Source: DATBMY01 sp036554605
GTDB lineage: Bacteria; Acidobacteriota; Blastocatellia; UBA7656
Direction: 5' to 3'
Assembly: GCA_036554605.1 (NCBI GenBank)
Contig: DATBMY010000282.1
Location: 1-21,410 of the forward strand
DNA length: 21,410 nucleotides
Within the stretch, counting starts at the first letter, position 1, and the number at the start of each line of letters is the position of its first letter. The notes beneath the pieces are model-generated. The model did no database searches and was not told the DNA's origin. It was given only the letters and a program-made list of their open reading frames with translations. Made by a program: the position numbers and the translations under genes. Shown here one piece after another: positions 1 to 10,185 of this stretch.

Positions 1-105
1 AGTTCAATATAACAAATAGAGTAATGAAAACAAGTCCGGACTCTCTTGTCACCTCCTGACGCTCTAATCTATGCTTTGTCCCTGACTTTGAGCGGAGGCC
101 GAGCA

Positions 106-321
106 TTGATAGTAGAATTCAAAGAGATTCGCCACCTGATACCAAACTATATCTTTAATGAATACGGGCAGCTTACGGGCAATTACGTCCGCGGCGACCA
201 GATCGTATGCGAGAAGGTCGAGGGCCGCATCAAGATATGGCTCAACCAGGAGGCTTTTGATGCGAAAGACCCCGAGAGGCTTATATGCGATTATGCCGAA
301 TCCGACCTGTTGGGTTACTGA
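106..321 (+). CDS. small conserved-looking protein of unknown function
   Basis: I do not recognise this protein of about 71 residues. The reading frame is open further upstream to a TTG at 46, but the TTG at 106 is the better start because AGCGGAGG lies at 91-98, a normal ribosome-binding distance. The product begins MIVEFKEIRHL, is rich in charged residues, and has no membrane segment, signal peptide or cysteine pair. It ends 12 nt before the aminotransferase gene, so the two are almost certainly co-transcribed and the protein may be an accessory factor of that pathway. The promoter would lie at or before the window edge. The gene is likely real (good Shine-Dalgarno, tight spacing); its function is unknown. 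Confidence 0.6.
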   Translation: MIVEFKEIRHLIPNYIFNEYGQLTGNYVRGDQIVCEKVEGRIKIWLNQEAFDAKDPERLICDYAESDLLGY

Positions 322-333
322 AAAGGAGAGAAC

Positions 334-1464
334 ATGAAGCTTGAGCAGTTCGAGATGGAGCGTATGCAGTCGACCTGGGAAAACCTCGTCCGCTTCAACC
401 TGTCGGAAAGCGGCGTTCATCCGGTCGCGCTCGGCGAGCTGATACCCGCGACGCAAGACCGCGAGCGATTGCTTCAAACAGAGCTTGGCTACAGCCAGTC
501 GAACGGCACGCCGGAGTTGAGGCGATTGATCGGCTCGATGTATGACGCTGCCACCGAAGATCAGGTCATCGTGACCACGGGCACGGCGGAAGCGAATTTT
601 CTCGCGAGCTGGATGCTGATCGAGCCGGGGGATGAAGCGATATTGATGCTCCCGAATTACATGCAGATGTGGGGGCTGATGCGGGGATTCGGCGCCGAGG
701 TAAAGCCCTTTCCTCTCATAGAAGATCGCTCATGGTCAGCCGATCTCGATAAGCTTGACAGGGCCATCTCGCCCAAAACGAAACTGATCGCGGTGTGCAA
801 CCCCAACAACCCTACGGGGGCGATACTTTCGCGCGACGAGATGGACCGCATAGTTTCGGCGGCCCGAAGAGCGGGCGCGTGGCTGCTTGTAGATGAAGTC
901 TACAGGGGCGCGGAGCGCGAGCGCGCGATGACGCCGAGTTTCTGGGGACGCTATGACAAGCTCATTATCACGAGCGGGCTCTCGAAAGCTTATGGGCTGC
1001 CGGGGCTGCGCATCGGGTGGATGGTATCGACTCCGGAGCTTGTCGCGCGTGCGTGGTCCTATCACGATTATACGACCATTGGCCCCGGCCCCATGAGCGA
1101 TATGCTGGCCCGCGTCGCGCTCGCGCCGGAGCGACGAAAGTGGCTCCTGGAGCGGACTCGGCGGATATTGAACGAAAACTATCCCGTGATTAGAGACTGG
1201 GTGGCGAGCCACGGAAATCTCTTTTCGCTCGTTCCCCCACAAGCCGGGGCGATTGCCTACCTGAAGTATGATCTCCCGGTCAATTCGCTCGAACTGGTCG
1301 AGCGCCTGCGCGAAGAAAAGAGCGTCCTGATAGTCGCGGGCGAGCATTTCTTGATGGGCAACTACCTTCGCATCGGCTACGGCTCAAGCATGGAATATCT
1401 TCGCTCGGGGCTGCAGCTGACGAGCGATTTCATCTCCGAATGGAACTCAGATTCGCCTTTATAG
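334..1464 (+). CDS. PLP-dependent aminotransferase, class I/II (fold type I)
   Basis: A 376-residue cytoplasmic enzyme that moves an amino group using pyridoxal phosphate. The fold type I signatures are all visible: a nucleotide-style glycine turn TTGTAEAN near residue 85, the cofactor-binding NPNNPTGA near 157, the aspartate/tyrosine pair in VDEVYRG near 187, the Schiff-base lysine K218 in SGLSKAYG, and the carboxylate-binding arginine in GLRIGW just after it. The N-terminus, with a GELIP segment and the YSQSNGTPELR entry motif, recalls the capreomycidine synthase (VioD)-like branch more than aspartate aminotransferases, but the substrate cannot be read from sequence. AAAGGAGAG upstream of ATG 334 is a good ribosome-binding site. 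The 3' end overlaps the homoserine dehydrogenase start by 25 nt, which implies translational coupling and a shared pathway. Confidence 0.88.
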   Translation: MKLEQFEMERMQSTWENLVRFNLSESGVHPVALGELIPATQDRERLLQTELGYSQSNGTPELRRLIGSMYDAATEDQVIVTTGTAEANFLASWMLIEPGDEAILMLPNYMQMWGLMRGFGAEVKPFPLIEDRSWSADLDKLDRAISPKTKLIAVCNPNNPTGAILSRDEMDRIVSAARRAGAWLLVDEVYRGAERERAMTPSFWGRYDKLIITSGLSKAYGLPGLRIGWMVSTPELVARAWSYHDYTTIGPGPMSDMLARVALAPERRKWLLERTRRILNENYPVIRDWVASHGNLFSLVPPQAGAIAYLKYDLPVNSLELVERLREEKSVLIVAGEHFLMGNYLRIGYGSSMEYLRSGLQLTSDFISEWNSDSPL

Positions 1465-2492
1465 GATTGGGCAACGTCGCCCGCGCTTTCGTGCGAATGA
1501 TAGAGGGTCGCCGGGACTTCCTGGCCGCCGAGTATGACCTTCGCTGGCGGACGACCGCAATCGCGACCGCGCGGCATGGGTCGGTGATCTCCGGCTACGG
1601 TGTTGACCTGCTGGAAGCGGTCGCGCGCGTCGAGCGAGGAGAGACGCTTGAAGCGATGAATTATTCGACCGTGGTTGAAAATCCTATGCGTGTAGTCGAG
1701 GCCTGCGACGCGGATGTTCTATTTGAGACATCGCCGCTCGACCCCCTGGCCGGGGAGCCGGCCACTGAATACATTCGTCGCGCGCTCGACCGCCGGATAA
1801 ACGTCGTGACCGCCAATAAAGGGCCAATCGCATTCGCATACCATGAATTGAGACGCCTGGCCGATGCGCGCGGCGTCGCCTTGCGATTTGAGGGCACGGT
1901 AATGGACGGGGCCCCGGTCTTCAATCTCGCCGAATATTGTCTTCCCGGCGCGCGCGTTTCGTCCTTTTACGGAGTGCTTAATTCCACGACGAATTTCGTA
2001 CTGACGGCCATGCGGCAGGGTCGATCTTTTGACGAGGCGCTGGATGAGGCGCGCGCACTCGGCATCTGCGAAGCGAACTCGGATTATGATATTGACGGGT
2101 GGGACGCGGCGGCGAAGGCTGTCGCGCTGGCAAACGTCCTCATGCGCGCTGACGCTCGACCGGCGGATGTCTCGCCTTCCGGAATCAGAGGAATCACGGC
2201 TGATGATTTGAAGCGCGCTTCAGGCGAAGGCCGCGCCATTCGGCTGATATCGAGGGCTGAGAAGGTTGGTGAAGAGATCAAGATACGGGTCGGCCCCGAA
2301 TCCGTTCCACTATCGTCGCCCGCTGGAAGCGTAAGCGGCACATCGAACGTGCTGGTTCTCAAAACAGACCTTATGGGAGAGCTTGCAATATATGAAACCG
2401 ATCCGGGGGTCGAGCAGACCGCTTATGCGCTGCTGAGCGATCTATTAAGGGTGAGCGAAGGGTTGCGGGGAACCGGTCGTGTGAAACTATAA
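1440..2492 (+). CDS. hom: homoserine dehydrogenase (divergent, no ACT domain)
   Basis: A 350-residue NAD(P)-dependent dehydrogenase expected to interconvert aspartate semialdehyde and homoserine, the branch point to threonine and methionine. Residues 1-130 form a Rossmann domain starting FAFIGLGNVARAF. The invariant lysine is K127 in TANKGP. The catalytic domain shows GTVMDGAPVF in place of the more usual GG-IP turn, LNSTTNFVL in place of LNGTTNYIL, and the substrate-binding block NSDYDIDGWDAAAK with lysine K226. It ends soon after the catalytic domain, so the C-terminal ACT regulatory domain is missing and threonine feedback of the usual kind is not expected. It overlaps the aminotransferase gene by 25 nt. 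The motif drift leaves open a related semialdehyde or hydroxy acid as substrate. Confidence 0.85.
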   Translation: MELRFAFIGLGNVARAFVRMIEGRRDFLAAEYDLRWRTTAIATARHGSVISGYGVDLLEAVARVERGETLEAMNYSTVVENPMRVVEACDADVLFETSPLDPLAGEPATEYIRRALDRRINVVTANKGPIAFAYHELRRLADARGVALRFEGTVMDGAPVFNLAEYCLPGARVSSFYGVLNSTTNFVLTAMRQGRSFDEALDEARALGICEANSDYDIDGWDAAAKAVALANVLMRADARPADVSPSGIRGITADDLKRASGEGRAIRLISRAEKVGEEIKIRVGPESVPLSSPAGSVSGTSNVLVLKTDLMGELAIYETDPGVEQTAYALLSDLLRVSEGLRGTGRVKL

Positions 2493-2618
2493 AAGAGAAG
2501 CACCTGTGCTAAAACAGTCGAGTGCAAATTCGGATTGCCATAATTCGAGCTTAATCTCGGCGCGATCAATTACATCGACGTTGACGGCAGGCCGGTCAAG
2601 TGAGCCGCGTGTAATTAC

Positions 2619-2651
2619 TTGACGAGCCGGGAGGCTGCCCCGGCTCGTCAA
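2619..2651. terminator. perfect 13-bp hairpin between convergent genes
   Basis: TTGACGAGCCGGG at 2619-2631 and its exact reverse complement at 2639-2651 enclose a 7-nt loop. The hairpin lies between the plus-strand homoserine dehydrogenase (ends 2492) and the minus-strand AAA+ gene (ends 2702), the place for a two-way terminator. There is no long T-run on either side, so it may stop transcription weakly or protect 3' ends. Confidence 0.55.
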
Positions 2652-2701
2652 AGCCCCTAACTGGCTCGTTTGTAGCTTGCATCAAAGACCGGCCCGCGCG
2701 T

Positions 2702-3943
2702 CTAATCTTCGTCATCGCAGGATACAGCTACCGGTTCTTCACTTACGCTACTCATCTGCTGGCGCAACACGCCGGCCCTCTCAATGACGATCTCGTCAAT
2801 CCGAGAAGCCGCGTTAGAAGACATCCACTGCATCAAGGATGAGAGAAATAGCTCTTTCATATAGGCGTAAGAGAAGCCTTCGGTCATCTCAACCGCCTCG
2901 TCAACAGCTTCATCTGACAGCCGCAGCTCCGATTGTAAGGACCTCTTCCAGGCCGTCAGATACATAAACCGCTCGGCCGGGCCGGGCAGGTTGAAATAGT
3001 ACTTGCGGTCAAAGCGACTCGGCCGGTCGAGTATCGCGGGGTCTAAACGCTCCGGATGGTTTGTCGTGGCTAAGACCACAACCCCGGTATTGGTCGCAAA
3101 ACCATCAAGCTCATTGAGAAAGAACGAACGGTTCTTTCCATCAATGAGTGAGTCCAGGTCCTCCAATACGATGATGCAAGGCGCCGTTTGACGGGCCCGC
3201 ATGAAAACCGCCCGTATGTTGTCATGCTCGGTATCGTACCGCGAGTTAAAACTCTTTACGTACAGGCAGGGAAACTTTAGCTGGTTTATAAGCGCCTTCA
3301 CCGTATGAGTCTTGCCGTTGCCGGGCGGTCCTATGAGCAGCACGCCCCGCTTCCACGGAATACCATACTTCTCGTATATCCCGCGCGATCCGAAAAAGCG
3401 CGCAAAGTCATTTTGGATCTCTTCTTTGAGATCGCCCGGCAAGATCAGGTTATCGAAAGATGCTCCCTTGATGGCTTGAAACAGCTCTTCGCTTTTTCGC
3501 CAGTCGCCGCTATCGAACACGAGTATCTCCCCGCGCACCTCGCTACACCATTCGCAGACCGAGGAGAAGAACTTCTCGGCAACCTCTCTGCTATCCGCGA
3601 TGATCCAGTTGTGGCGCGTCTTGCACCCGTCATCAACCCAGGTAATAAGCACTACGTCAAGAAGCTGATCCTGCCAGAGGATGTTAAGGACGCCGTTTTC
3701 AGTTTCGTCCCAAAGCTCATTCCCCGGGCCTCTCCACCGGGTGCTTATGTGGTTATGTATCGACTCGTGCCTGACGACGGAGCACTCCCCGGCCCGGACA
3801 AAGGATTCGAGGTTAAACGCAATGTTGGCGCTCTCGATAATAGCCTTTTCAGGGTACAGCTCCGCCAGCTTACGACTGACGTAATAAGCTATATAGTCAA
3901 CCGGGTTGCATAGCGCCCCGCTAATCAAGTTTTCGAGATTCAT
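2702..3943 (-). CDS. AAA+ ATPase, BCS1-like
   Basis: A 413-residue protein. Residues 1-170 are a domain I do not recognise; residues about 180-390 are a complete AAA+ module. Walker A is GPPGNGKT at 205-212 with K211. Walker B is IIVLEDLD at 257-264, whose LEDLD form and the following FLNELDGF resemble the BCS1 branch. Sensor 1 is TTN at 293-295, and arginines R307 and R310 (RPSRFD) are the likely finger residues. No membrane helix is evident, unlike mitochondrial BCS1. The ATG at 3943 is the only good start, with a weak ribosome-binding site. The gene stands alone, with 633 bp before hppA. Remodelling or unfolding of a protein complex is the family role; the client is unknown. Confidence 0.8.
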   Translation of the reverse strand: MNLENLISGALCNPVDYIAYYVSRKLAELYPEKAIIESANIAFNLESFVRAGECSVVRHESIHNHISTRWRGPGNELWDETENGVLNILWQDQLLDVVLITWVDDGCKTRHNWIIADSREVAEKFFSSVCEWCSEVRGEILVFDSGDWRKSEELFQAIKGASFDNLILPGDLKEEIQNDFARFFGSRGIYEKYGIPWKRGVLLIGPPGNGKTHTVKALINQLKFPCLYVKSFNSRYDTEHDNIRAVFMRARQTAPCIIVLEDLDSLIDGKNRSFFLNELDGFATNTGVVVLATTNHPERLDPAILDRPSRFDRKYYFNLPGPAERFMYLTAWKRSLQSELRLSDEAVDEAVEMTEGFSYAYMKELFLSSLMQWMSSNAASRIDEIVIERAGVLRQQMSSVSEEPVAVSCDDED

Positions 3944-4576
3944 AATCCAATAACCAGCAAATGCGGCTGGCGCGCATCGTATGTCCAGTCTCGTTTAGAG
4001 CAGGTATTTTTTGACCGGGTCTAACGAAGAATATTCACGAGCACGGATGATCGGTACCGGAGCTATTCTGGACAAATTAAGAACGGGCAACCACTCTATT
4101 GAGGTCGCAGAAGGTAGTTCATTTGAATATGACGTATGTCACCAGCATAAGCGTTACTCACTTCCTTAGCGAGATGAAGCAAAATAGCCGGATTAGATGA
4201 TTAAGTCAATAAGAAACTACATGCTAATTGTTCGGATAAGACAAAAAGGCGCGAAGCCACGAGGAATTTGATTAGAGAAAAACCGCCTCTCTTGGCGCAT
4301 TTGCCTCTTAACTGATCGTCTTTTCGCGCGTTTACAAAAGGGCATTCTGCTTGCTCAGAGTCTCTTCATTATGCTATAAGGCTCTCTTTGCGTGACCGCG
4401 TAAATTGTATTCTGTGCAGTGGAAGCCGCAAGATATTCCGGTCCTCCCACGGCTCTTCACGGAAAGCATTAGAGAGCGGAGCGAATGGGACTCTTATCGA
4501 TTCCAGTCACTGCCGGTGTACAAAGGGGATCGCAAACAGAAGATAAAACTATAAGAAGGAGTGATAGGTAAGAATT
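3944..4576. other. long A/T-rich intergenic region between divergent genes
   Basis: This 633-bp stretch separates the minus-strand AAA+ gene from plus-strand hppA and is visibly richer in A/T than its surroundings. It holds a 40-codon open frame (4047-4169) with no ribosome-binding site and codon use unlike the neighbours, which I do not call a gene. A possible hppA promoter lies at 4351-4380. A ribosome-binding sequence AAGGAG sits at 4556-4561. A short inverted repeat (CCAGC/GCTGG) lies just upstream of the AAA+ start codon. I see no RNA gene or mobile element. Confidence 0.5.
4351..4380 (+). promoter_or_regulatory. possible sigma70 promoter for hppA
   Basis: TTGCTC at 4351-4356 and TATAAG at 4375-4380 are 18 nt apart. 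The -10 is good (5 of 6), the -35 is weak (3 of 6). A start near 4387 would leave a leader of about 190 nt before hppA. Confidence 0.25.
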
Positions 4577-7162
<2,586 letters not shown>

Positions 7163-7168
7163 ATCTGG

Positions 7169-7188
7169 TCCGGAGTCCGGTCTCCGGA
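7169..7188. repeat. short inverted repeat after hppA
   Basis: TCCGGAG at 7169-7175 and CTCCGGA at 7182-7188 form a 7-bp stem with a 6-nt loop, 6 nt after the hppA stop codon. It abuts the next hairpin, with which it shares one base. Confidence 0.45.
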
Positions 7189-7214
7189 GTCAGAGATTAA
7201 ATAAATCTCTGACT
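7188..7214. terminator. perfect 11-bp hairpin after hppA
   Basis: AGTCAGAGATT at 7188-7198 and AATCTCTGACT at 7204-7214 form an 11-bp stem around a 5-nt A/T loop, about 25 nt after the hppA stop. No T-run follows, so it may work as a processing or mRNA-stability element as well as a terminator. Confidence 0.45.
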
Positions 7215-7265
7215 TCGCACATCGGACTTCGGGCTTTCCTGTCACCGGCCCCCATTCTTTAGTAG

Positions 7266-7294
7266 TGAACAAGCCCCTGTGCGTATGGTACTAT
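7266..7294 (+). promoter_or_regulatory. possible promoter for the VTT-type membrane protein
   Basis: TGAACA (7266-7271, 4 of 6) and TACTAT (7289-7294, 5 of 6) are 17 nt apart. The position fits transcription of the gene starting at 7338. Confidence 0.3.
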
Positions 7295-7337
7295 TTCTTA
7301 TCGCGCGTGGTAATAAGAACGGGCGAAAGAATTCCGC

Positions 7338-7955
7338 ATGAAGTTCAAGGGACCATCTAGTTTACGCCGCCGGGCTGAAAGCCTATACCGAAACGCTGAG
7401 CACATTGCTGAACACCGCTGGGCAATTGGTGCAGTCTTTCTCATAGAATTATTCGGAAGCACTATAGTACCGTTGCCGGTCGCGCTGATTATGGTCGCGC
7501 TCGTCACGGCAGCGCCCCGTCGCTGGGTAGAGTTTGCGACGGGAGCGACGCTCGGCTCAATAACGGGCGGGATCGCCCTTTATCTCGTGGGCAGGCTCTT
7601 TTTTGAATCGCTGGGCTCGAAGCTCATAGCCCTTTATGGAGCCGAGGCGAACTGGTTGGAGATGACCGGCTGGTTTAACAGCGAGTGGGGGATCGCCTTT
7701 ATCTTCTTTGCTAATATAACGACAGGCTTCTTCCGCCTGGCCAGCCTGGGCGCGGGCTTGTCGGCGATGAACCCCGGCCTTTTTATTATCGTGATGGGCA
7801 CGAGCCGTATGCTGAGATGGTACGGCGAATGCGCGGCGATAAAGTACGTTCGCCAGAACGTGCGCGCATGGCCGAAGCATTACTTCAAGTATGCCGCGGT
7901 GGCGGCGGCAGTCCTCGCCGTCGCAACCATTTTGATATTTACCCTCACAAAGTAA
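7338..7955 (+). CDS. YqaA/DedA-like (VTT-domain) membrane protein
   Basis: A 205-residue inner-membrane protein with about four to five hydrophobic segments. The first segment carries ELFGSTIVPLPVAL, the second ends in a glycine-rich stretch GATLGSITGGIALYLVGR, which is the acidic residue, proline, and G-x-x-x-G...Y-x-x-GR pattern of YqaA/DedA-type (SNARE-associated, VTT) proteins. Family members are linked to lipid scrambling or undecaprenyl phosphate recycling, but YqaA-type proteins are poorly defined, so no substrate is proposed. A basic N-terminus (KFKGPSSLRRR) suggests a cytoplasmic N-end. It follows hppA in the same direction but two hairpins and a possible promoter separate them. No clear Shine-Dalgarno precedes ATG 7338. 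Confidence 0.7.
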   Translation: MKFKGPSSLRRRAESLYRNAEHIAEHRWAIGAVFLIELFGSTIVPLPVALIMVALVTAAPRRWVEFATGATLGSITGGIALYLVGRLFFESLGSKLIALYGAEANWLEMTGWFNSEWGIAFIFFANITTGFFRLASLGAGLSAMNPGLFIIVMGTSRMLRWYGECAAIKYVRQNVRAWPKHYFKYAAVAAAVLAVATILIFTLTK

Positions 7956-8043
7956 GGCGAGCGCGCTCAACTTCCAGGTTGCAAATCCTTCCGTGTTGCC
8001 TTCATAATTGTCAACTATTCTATTCATATCGGGAGATTCCTAC

Positions 8044-8379
8044 ATGGCAGAGAAAGATCGTATATTAAAGAGCGGGCAGTTTACTTTTTCGCGCCTGCTG
8101 TTTCTTGCGGCCGCCGGCGGCCTGGTCGTTGCGATGGTCTATCTTGGAGGCATCTGGCTCAGCATCGGCTACTGGGTCATCACCCTTGCGATCTGCGGCG
8201 TGCTCTTTCTGGTAGCGATTGATTATGGCATCAGCCTGGATAAGGTTTCCTTGACCGCGGAGCCCGCGCAGGTGGGGGCTAGACTTGACGGCGAGGCGCC
8301 GGCCGAGACCACGGCCACCATCTCTAGAGAAACACGGGCGCGCCGCCGGACCACCCGGCCCGCGAAGCGCAGACGCTAG
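8044..8379 (+). CDS. small two-helix membrane protein with a basic tail, unknown function
   Basis: I do not recognise this 111-residue protein. It has a polar N-terminus (MAEKDRILKSG), two hydrophobic segments at about residues 16-35 and 37-60 joined by a short glycine turn, and a C-terminal tail ending in arginine/lysine clusters (RARRRTTRPAKRRR). Both ends are expected in the cytoplasm, where the tail could touch nucleic acid or lipid head groups. The frame stays open upstream to 8008, but ATG 8044 follows GGGAG at 8031-8035 and is the better start. A weak promoter pair, TTGCCT (7996) and TCTATT (8019) at 17 nt, lies before it. The corA-like gene follows 44 nt later. Confidence 0.6.
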   Translation: MAEKDRILKSGQFTFSRLLFLAAAGGLVVAMVYLGGIWLSIGYWVITLAICGVLFLVAIDYGISLDKVSLTAEPAQVGARLDGEAPAETTATISRETRARRRTTRPAKRRR

Positions 8380-8423
8380 GTTGAGCAGGTCTCTATCGCC
8401 CTTCTTACAAATTGGATACCGTG

Positions 8424-9371
8424 ATGAGCAAAGCGGTTCTTATCGAAATCGAGAATTCGCCTCAGCTCGGGCTTCGCACACTTGTTGACCGCCCGGGCCT
8501 GCTCTGGCTCGACCTGGACGACCCGCCGAGCAAGTCGCTCGACGAGCTTGCGGCGCAGTATGGATTTCACGAACTGGCAATAGAGGATTGCCGCCATCCG
8601 ATACAGCGCGCCAAGCTCGATTATTATGACGGTCATGCCTTCGTAATAATCAACTCGACCCACTACACCGAACAACCCTGCCAGGTGCGGTTGCGCGAGC
8701 TGGCGGCCTTTATAGGGCGGGACTACATCGTGACCGTTCATTACGGGCAGAGCCTTTCAATTGACGAGGTGCAGCGGCGCTTGTCGTCCAACGCTCAGCG
8801 CTATTGCCGTCCGGATCAGGTGCTGCACGCGGTCATCGATATAGTAGTCGACCGCTATCTGCCCACGCTCGAAAGTATGGGCGATACGATAGATAGGATT
8901 GAAGACGAGTTGCTCGTCGACCCTAGCGCGCACCATCTGGAAACAATATTCGATTTAAAGCGCGGGCTGCTGCAGTTTCGCCGCGCCGTCTCCTCTCAGC
9001 GAGAGCTGCTCAACGTCATAATCCGCGACGACACGCCGATCATAAGCCCGGATATGCGACTATACTTTCGCGACGTCTATGACCACACGGTGAGGGCAAA
9101 CGAGATGGTCGAAACCTATCGCGACCTTGTCACGGGCGGGCTCGACATATATCTCACGCAGATGGCCAACCGCACAAATGATACCGTCAAGGGATTGACG
9201 ATACTCGCGACGATAATGCTACCGCTGACGCTTGTGACCGGTTATTTCGGTATGAACTTCGACTACATACCCACGCTGAAAGATCCGGCGGGCATCTGGT
9301 ACATAACCGGCGGGCTTCTTGCAATCTCCGTTGCGATGCTCGCTTATTTCAGGCACAAGGGTTGGCTTTAA
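8424..9371 (+). CDS. corA: CorA-type magnesium/divalent cation channel
   Basis: A 315-residue member of the CorA family, which forms a pentameric Mg2+ channel in the inner membrane. The N-terminal 250 residues are the soluble alpha/beta domain and the long stalk helix. Two C-terminal helices follow: the first ends in YFGMNF, with the signature G276-M277-N278, the second is near residues 290-308, and a short basic tail (FRHKGWL) ends the protein. The periplasmic loop after GMN is short, as is normal. ATG 8424 is chosen over the in-frame TTG 8412 and GTG 8421 because it is the only ATG; no strong ribosome-binding site decides it. Which ion it carries (Mg2+, Co2+, Ni2+, or Zn2+ in ZntB relatives) cannot be told. 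Confidence 0.88.
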   Translation: MSKAVLIEIENSPQLGLRTLVDRPGLLWLDLDDPPSKSLDELAAQYGFHELAIEDCRHPIQRAKLDYYDGHAFVIINSTHYTEQPCQVRLRELAAFIGRDYIVTVHYGQSLSIDEVQRRLSSNAQRYCRPDQVLHAVIDIVVDRYLPTLESMGDTIDRIEDELLVDPSAHHLETIFDLKRGLLQFRRAVSSQRELLNVIIRDDTPIISPDMRLYFRDVYDHTVRANEMVETYRDLVTGGLDIYLTQMANRTNDTVKGLTILATIMLPLTLVTGYFGMNFDYIPTLKDPAGIWYITGGLLAISVAMLAYFRHKGWL

Positions 9372-9409
9372 GCTTTTCGCCTTTGATAGATGGGCGGCGT
9401 CGCGGAAAC

Positions 9410-9437
9410 TTGACAAGGGTTGCTCCGCGTGTAGACT
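9410..9437 (+). promoter_or_regulatory. sigma70-like promoter for cysteine dioxygenase
   Basis: A perfect TTGACA (9410-9415) and TAGACT (9432-9437, 4 of 6) with 16-nt spacing. A start near 9444 gives a leader of about 110 nt that includes the 12-bp palindrome GCCCCCGGGGGC at 9495-9506. Confidence 0.5.
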
Positions 9438-9556
9438 AAAACTTGCACGCGGCGAAGCGCACTCGATACCTCTATTATTTTGCCTCGTTTCGACGCCCCC
9501 GGGGGCCAGCGCTTAGCCTTATTAAATAGGTTCAGTCGAAATCCGCGAGTGAGATA

Positions 9557-10141
9557 ATGCGAGTAACCGATACATCCGCCGTCACCGGGCCCGCGGCGGC
9601 CAATCCTACGGGCGAGTATGCGCTCGACGAAATAGCGCATATCATACACGGCCTCGATCATACGCCGACACTTTCAGAGATAAAGGGCTGGTTCGAGTCG
9701 CTGGTCTTACGCCAGCGCGACTATGAGCGCTATAGAATATTTGCCGCCCGCAAGTACGCGCGCAATCTCATAGCGCGTGGAGAGCACGCGGAGCTTTTGC
9801 TTCTATGCTGGCGTTCGGGACAGCGCACGCCTATACACGATCATGGCGGGTCGATTGGCATGGTCATGGTATTTGAGGGGTTGCTGACCGAGACGATGTT
9901 CGAGCGCACCGAAGAAGGGCGGGTCCGGCCCTACAACACCTTCAAGTGGGGGCCGGGCGGGATAACCGGCGCGGATGTTCCCGACATACATTTGCTGCTA
10001 AACATGCAGCCCCCGGGGCGCGATCTCGTGACGCTGCACTGTTATGCGCCGCCGCTTTCGGTGCTCAATACATACAGCATGCGAAGCAGGCGCGTGGGCC
10101 GCTGGAGAGAAGGCTACTTTTTGGGAGGCGCGGGCATCTGA
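9557..10141 (+). CDS. cdoA: cysteine dioxygenase, type I
   Basis: A 194-residue cupin enzyme that oxidises L-cysteine with O2 to cysteine sulfinate using non-haem iron in the cytoplasm. The three iron ligands are visible as H94 and H96 (PIHDHGGS) and H145 (DIHLLLN). R69 in KYARNLI matches the substrate-carboxylate arginine of true cysteine dioxygenases (human R60), and H161/Y163 in TLHCYAPPL match the His-Tyr active-site pair. G101 replaces the cysteine that forms the Cys-Tyr cross-link in mammals, as usual in bacteria. Length is close to the family norm. It has its own promoter at 9410. The next genes, a secreted protein and a molybdoenzyme system, make sulfite handling a likely context. A 3-mercaptopropionate dioxygenase is less likely because of R69. 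Confidence 0.9.
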   Translation: MRVTDTSAVTGPAAANPTGEYALDEIAHIIHGLDHTPTLSEIKGWFESLVLRQRDYERYRIFAARKYARNLIARGEHAELLLLCWRSGQRTPIHDHGGSIGMVMVFEGLLTETMFERTEEGRVRPYNTFKWGPGGITGADVPDIHLLLNMQPPGRDLVTLHCYAPPLSVLNTYSMRSRRVGRWREGYFLGGAGI

Positions 10142-10185
10142 TATGTGCCGGCCCGTTCAATCCTAGCGCACCGGAGGACTGCCTT

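Noticed and set aside
33..42. A 10-bp palindrome AGTCCGGACT near the window start.
   Set aside because: Short enough to arise by chance and too near the edge to judge; mentioned only because a similar unit follows hppA.
3305..3913. A 202-codon plus-strand frame opposite the AAA+ gene.
   Set aside because: The AAA+ frame on the other strand has complete Walker and sensor motifs, so this frame is a shadow.
4047..4169. A 40-codon open frame in the long gap before hppA.
   Set aside because: No ribosome-binding site, codon use unlike the neighbours, and no recognisable sequence; chance occurrence in A/T-rich DNA is likely.
9495..9506. The palindrome GCCCCCGGGGGC in the cysteine dioxygenase leader as a riboswitch or attenuator.
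   Set aside because: A 12-base palindrome cannot form a hairpin with a normal loop, and no switch-like alternate structure is seen.
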